From contig NZ_CP022987.1 in assembly GCF_004022565.1 (NCBI RefSeq), positions 620,001 through 684,000 of the forward strand: 64,000 nucleotides of DNA. The letters are read 5' to 3'. The DNA comes from Pollutimonas thiosulfatoxidans. Lineage in GTDB: Bacteria > Pseudomonadota > Gammaproteobacteria > Burkholderiales > Burkholderiaceae_B. The notes beneath the pieces are model-generated. The model was given only the letters and a program-made list of their open reading frames with translations, was not told the DNA's origin and made no database searches. The translations under genes were made by a program, and so were the position numbers. Every line of letters starts with the position of its first letter. Within the stretch, counting starts at the first letter, position 1. Positions 62,002-64,000 of this stretch are shown here, one piece after another.

Positions 62002-62729
62002 GGCGTCACCCTCGTTAAAGACAACTGCTGCAAGGCGCCCACCAGATCGGCTTCTTCATGCGCAGTCAATTGCAGCGGCATGTTGGCATGGTCGGCACCG
62101 CAAAATTCCGCACATACGCCGTCGTAGACGCCAGGCTCGTCGGCCTGCAGGCGTATGGAGTTGCGTCGCCCCGGGATGGCGTCGATCTTGCCGCCCAGGC
62201 GCGGTATCCAGAAGCTGTGTATGACGTCATTGGATGTGAGAATGATATGGAAGGGGACGCCGGCAGGTACGTGTATCCGATTGACTGCATGGCGTGGGCC
62301 ATCCGGTGCGTCCAGGTGGGTAACTTCCCACCACCATTGATGCGCCTGCACATGCACGCGGTATACCTCTTGGCCGTTTGATAGTGGCGCCTGAATATCG
62401 CTAGCCCGAAGGCCGTATACCAGCAGCGCGAGCAGTACCGCGCCCGGGAACACCAAGCCGCCTCCTACCAGAAGCAGGCGCGCAGAGGAGCGATCCTCGC
62501 TGCGGGGGCGACGCAAGCACGCCCTTGCCGCCAACGCGATCATCAACACCAGGATAGCTGCAGCAGACCAGGCCATGACGTGCCAGATGGTGGCAATGGA
62601 AGCTGCCGCCGGGCCGGCTGGTGCCAAGGCAGACAGCCGGCCGTCCGCGCAACCCGCCAGTAGGGCTAGCGTTGGCGTGGCGACCATCGCTGCCGCCCCA
62701 CGGTATGCTTTTTGCTGAACACGCCCCAT
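61998..62729 (-). CDS. Cytochrome c oxidase subunit II, lipoprotein
   Basis: ATG 62729 gives 243 residues. The N-terminus reads as a lipoprotein signal (Cys27 in LLAGC), followed by two membrane helices (about 45-66 and 85-105). The CuA domain holds IHVPAGVPFHIILTSNDVIH and the metal ligands CAEFCGADHANM. There is no haem-binding CXXCH, so no fused cytochrome c. It accepts electrons from cytochrome c for the CoxA-C fusion downstream. Its ATG overlaps the divergent DUF2231 start by two bases. Confidence 0.88.
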   Translation of the reverse strand: MGRVQQKAYRGAAAMVATPTLALLAGCADGRLSALAPAGPAAASIATIWHVMAWSAAAILVLMIALAARACLRRPRSEDRSSARLLLVGGGLVFPGAVLLALLVYGLRASDIQAPLSNGQEVYRVHVQAHQWWWEVTHLDAPDGPRHAVNRIHVPAGVPFHIILTSNDVIHSFWIPRLGGKIDAIPGRRNSIRLQADEPGVYDGVCAEFCGADHANMPLQLTAHEEADLVGALQQLSLTRVTP

Positions 62730-63198
62730 GAGTAAATTAGAGCAGCCACTAGCCACAGGCACTGGCACCGTCGTCGCCATCAGCCGCCACCCCTTGCATC
62801 CCGCATTGGTTACCTTCCCGATTGCCTTGCTGGTTTGCGCGTCGGGCAGTGATGTGGCCTTCGTGCTGCTGGAGGACGACTTCTGGGCACGCATGTCGCT
62901 GTGGCTATTGGGCGTTGGCACATTGATGGGCAGCGTCGCAGGCGCGACAGGTACGGTCGAACTGTTGGCAGTGGCCGGCATACGGAACCGCGCGGCGGCC
63001 TGGAGCCACTTCGTGATGGCGGTGATGCTGCTGTCTGTCGCGTTCGTCAACTGGTTCTGGCGCTTACCCGACCCAGCCGGCGCCGTGTTCCCTTTGGGGA
63101 TTTTTCTGTCCTTCCTGGGTGCGCTATTGGTGGGGCTGGCGGGATGGCTGGGCGGGAAGCTGGTCTTCGAAGACCAAGTGGGCGTCCACGGAGAGTAA
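62728..63198 (+). CDS. DUF2231-type predicted membrane protein
   Basis: The 156-residue product has four membrane segments and the DUF2231 start pattern HPLHPALVTFPIALLVCASG, with a conserved His-rich opening. The family has no firm function but is often near respiratory or redox genes. It faces right, with its start overlapping that of coxB (shared CATG), so promoter and ribosome site must lie within the other gene. Confidence 0.8.
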   Translation: MSKLEQPLATGTGTVVAISRHPLHPALVTFPIALLVCASGSDVAFVLLEDDFWARMSLWLLGVGTLMGSVAGATGTVELLAVAGIRNRAAAWSHFVMAVMLLSVAFVNWFWRLPDPAGAVFPLGIFLSFLGALLVGLAGWLGGKLVFEDQVGVHGE

Positions 63199-63220
63199 GG
63201 CCGTTGCGCCCCTGCGGGCG

Positions 63221-63670
63221 CTACCATGGCCCGCCCTCCATGTTGGCAAAGAAGGCCGGTTTGGCAAGCACCAGCCACAACACAGTGGGTATAAGCAATA
63301 GCGGAACGATTAACTGCCAACCTGCGATGGTGTGGCGTTGCGCCTTATGCTGCCCTTCGTGACCCAGCAATGCCAGCATGTGGCCGCAGTAAGCATGAAA
63401 CACGCCCATCAGTGTCACGACCGCCAGCTTGGCAGCCAGCCAGGCGCCCGACGCGTCGGCCACGTAAACCAGGGCCGTGCCCGTCAGGATGGCCAGCACG
63501 GCGGCCGGCGATGCGATGCGGGTATAGGCAACGCGACTGATGACGCGCAAGCGGCGTAGCGTCTCTGCGTTGTGCTCCTTGCGGTTCACCATATACAAAA
63601 CGGGCAAGTACAGCAGCCCGGCACTCCAGATCGTCAGCGTTGCAATGTGCGCGGCCATCAGCCACCCCAT
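63221..63670 (-). CDS. CopD/HemJ-like four-helix membrane protein
   Basis: The 149-residue product has four membrane segments. A His in the first (AAHIATLTIW) and HAYCGHMLALLGHEGQ in the third region recall the haem-coordinating positions of HemJ/CopD proteins. The family takes part in haem or copper handling, fitting an oxidase neighbourhood. Either ATG 63670 or 63658 could be the start. It converges on the DUF2231 gene. Confidence 0.6.
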   Translation of the reverse strand: MGWLMAAHIATLTIWSAGLLYLPVLYMVNRKEHNAETLRRLRVISRVAYTRIASPAAVLAILTGTALVYVADASGAWLAAKLAVVTLMGVFHAYCGHMLALLGHEGQHKAQRHTIAGWQLIVPLLLIPTVLWLVLAKPAFFANMEGGPW

Positions 63671-63826
63671 GCGGCGGCCTCGTTCAGTCCGTGGCGGGGG
63701 CGGTCAGGGGATGGCGGTGTCGGCAGTTGCGCGGATGTTGGTGTTGTCATGGCGGTTCTTGCCTCCGAGATGTGAAAAGGGCCGGCGGAGGCCCGCGACG
63801 GGACTTCCCCCGGCCGGCGTGCGCAA
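63671..63826. other. Gap between hemerythrin and CopD/HemJ-like genes
   Basis: The 156 bases contain a GC-rich section with inverted GGCCGGC elements (about 63779-63819) that may form a weak terminator for the hemerythrin gene. No gene is evident. Confidence 0.3.
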
Positions 63827-64000
63827 TCAGGCCGGTAGCGCCGACTGAAGCATTTCTTCCTTGCGCTCGGCCATAGCGGCCGCTATTTCGCGCAGGTCGA
63901 TCTTTTGCGAGATCACCTTGGGAAACAGCTCGTCCTCTTCTTCGGTGACGTGATGCGCGATGTATTCGCCCAGCACCGTTACTTTGGCCTCGTACAACTC
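63827..64000 (-). CDS. Hemerythrin HHE-domain protein, C-terminal part
   Basis: The last 57 codons of a leftward gene are visible; the rest lies beyond the window. YIAHHVTEEEDELFPKVI is the second half of a hemerythrin HHE motif (His-His ... Glu-Glu ... Glu). It is a second hemerythrin in the window, distinct from that at 33232, here beside oxidase genes, as expected for an oxygen- or NO-binding role. Confidence 0.85.
   Translation of the reverse strand, partial: ELYEAKVTVLGEYIAHHVTEEEDELFPKVISQKIDLREIAAAMAERKEEMLQSALPA

Noticed and set aside
1..64000. CRISPR arrays, tRNA or rRNA genes
   Set aside because: No regularly spaced repeats and no tRNA- or rRNA-like sequences were seen on either strand.

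Overview
The window is about 60% GC and reads as chromosome of a motile betaproteobacterium of the Burkholderiales. Gene content and order (flgMABCDEFGHIJKL, then fliL-R, fliE-K, FlaG-fliDST, fliA and a separate fliC) resemble the Alcaligenaceae (Bordetella, Achromobacter, Pusillimonas type). The genus is an inference from gene content only. No rRNA, tRNA or CRISPR array was seen.

Region 1 (1-32 kb) is most of a flagellum. flgM and flgA face left. flgB to flgL face right and run on, by 1-base stop/start overlaps, into a minimal chemoreceptor and a small lipoprotein. A second Tar-like receptor follows. Then come two leftward blocks: fliL-M-N-O-P-Q-R (15.8-20.1 kb) and fliF-G-H-I-J-K (20.3-27.0 kb). 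fliE faces right. Next is a leftward flaG-fliD-fliS-fliT run that continues into a FliK-like and a FlhB-tail-like gene (27.7-32.2 kb). Near-consensus sigma-28 promoters (TAAAGTTT-N11-GCCGATAA type) precede flgM, flgK, flaG and fliC, and fliA itself is at 32.4 kb. flhAB, flhDC, motAB and cheAW are not in the window.

Region 2 (33-43 kb) is the plastic part. A hemerythrin gene is followed by a nest of IS3-family pieces: one truncated copy, one full single-ORF copy and one 23-codon remnant. The nest lies between two 27/30-identical direct repeats that look like the 3' ends of two related genes. Then come an AT-rich 1043-residue protein (TPR, OGT/SPINDLY glycosyltransferase, two methyltransferase-like parts), flagellin fliC and an Aer-type redox receptor. 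The giant enzyme beside fliC is best read as a flagellin glycosylation enzyme.

Region 3 (43-48 kb) holds a HigB/HigA toxin-antitoxin pair and a DctP-DctQ-DctM TRAP transporter with a hairpin between dctP and dctQ.

Region 4 (48-58.7 kb) is the most unusual part. It is an NHLM-type peptide export locus: a divergent LuxR-type regulator, a precursor with an NHLP leader, a HlyD-like adaptor, a C39-peptidase ABC exporter, a second NHLM ABC protein, a TolC-like outer-membrane channel and a second precursor with a Nif11-like leader and a hydrophobic 37-residue core. No modification enzyme lies within it. An MscS channel follows.

Region 5 (58.7-64 kb) is a small terminal-oxidase cluster: CoxB, a CoxA-CoxC fusion and two small membrane proteins, with a divergent DUF2231 protein, a CopD/HemJ-like protein and the end of a second hemerythrin gene.
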